A stretch of DNA of 64,000 nt from Roseomonas genomospecies 6 (lineage in GTDB: Bacteria > Pseudomonadota > Alphaproteobacteria > Azospirillales > Azospirillaceae), in assembly GCF_008365375.1 (NCBI RefSeq), contig NZ_QOKW01000024.1, positions 1 through 64,000 on the forward strand. Reading direction: 5' to 3'. The notes under the pieces are model-generated. The model was not told where the DNA came from. It saw nothing but the letters and a program-made list of their open reading frames with translations, and ran no database searches. Within the stretch, counting starts at the first letter, position 1; every line of letters begins with the position of its first letter. A program made the position numbers and the translations under genes. Positions 63,796-64,000 of the stretch are shown one piece after another.

Positions 63796-64000
63796 ATGAC
63801 GGAACCGGCGCCTGCCCCCTCCTCTTCTTCCGGCTTCGGCCACGGCTTCGCGCTGGCGCTCGGCGCGCTGGCGCTGGCCGTCTGGGCGGTGGTGACGGGC
63901 GTGGCGCTGACCCAGGCCGCCCTGAACGAGGAGGACGGCGGCACCGTGCTGGCCGTCTTCCCGCCGGGCACGCCGACCGCCGACGCCTTCACCGCGGTGG
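63796..64000 (+). CDS. hypothetical membrane protein (5' part only)
   Basis: An ATG 4 bases after the MFS stop opens a frame that runs to the window end. The visible 68 residues contain one alanine/leucine-rich hydrophobic helix (about 18-40) then a soluble part. It may be the next gene of the MFS unit. No family is recognisable from this fragment. Confidence 0.55.
   Translation, partial: MTEPAPAPSSSSGFGHGFALALGALALAVWAVVTGVALTQAALNEEDGGTVLAVFPPGTPTADAFTAV

Overview
The window comes from a GC-rich alphaproteobacterium, most likely a Rhodospirillales member close to Azospirillum. This is an inference from the 16S rRNA start, the lgt / MidA-family methyltransferase / pgeF and prs-rplY-pth gene orders, strong third-position GC, and the mix of TRAP sugar-acid transport, CheR-PAS/CheB signalling and a biotin operon. 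I could not run a database search. Nearly all of the window is ordinary, densely packed chromosome-type coding DNA.

Layout. 1-580: the 5' end of a 16S rRNA gene on the minus strand, with a leader and two tandem sigma70-type promoters, the distal one with an UP-like element. 585-868: a small hypothetical protein and an overlapping micro-ORF. 1.0-17.8 kb: a hexuronate (glucuronate/galacturonate) catabolic region with uxuA, uxuB, three FadR/GntR-type regulators, kduD, kdgF, a TRAP transporter (dctPQM), an L-glyceraldehyde-3-phosphate/methylglyoxal-type reductase, methylglyoxal synthase, uxaC and uxaA. Seven copies of a palindrome close to ATATACTAGTATAT (or ATATATTAATATAT) lie in this region; six overlap the -10 region of a recognisable promoter and the seventh is degenerate. 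One of these promoters drives no gene but a ~120-nt stretch ending in a rho-independent terminator, a candidate small RNA. A lower-GC insert (about 4.6-6.5 kb) carrying an Mrr-like restriction endonuclease interrupts the region.

17.8-31.1 kb: housekeeping and accessory genes: a LysR regulator with a TSUP permease, an SDR, two orphan BMP-family binding proteins, a pentapeptide-repeat protein, a nicotinamidase-like hydrolase, two membrane-anchored coiled-coil proteins, galU, a membrane J-domain protein with a VWA protein, an RluA-family synthase and a GIY-YIG protein. 31.2-36.9 kb: a biotin operon bioF-bioH-bioCD-bioA-bioB. BioC and BioD are one polypeptide, and the bioH-like gene carries an in-frame copy of a palindromic intergenic repeat that also occurs at 15.9 and 37.7 kb. 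36.9-50.5 kb: a DUF2270-type protein, pyruvate phosphate dikinase, a serine hydrolase, a HAD phosphatase, cheD, a double cold-shock-domain protein, fadD, hldD, lgt, a MidA-family methyltransferase, pgeF and a hemerythrin.

50.6-60 kb: prs, rplY and pth, then a CheR-PAS / CheB / hybrid histidine kinase signalling block, then ychF. A 20-bp tandem repeat whose last partial copy supplies the likely -35 of rplY lies between prs and rplY. 60-64 kb: a stand-alone EAL phosphodiesterase, a Nudix hydrolase, a LysR regulator with an MFS transporter, and a gene truncated by the window end.

The most distinctive features are the hexuronate regulon that includes methylglyoxal synthase, its reductase and a candidate sRNA under one operator type, and the repeat element tolerated inside the bioH-like protein.
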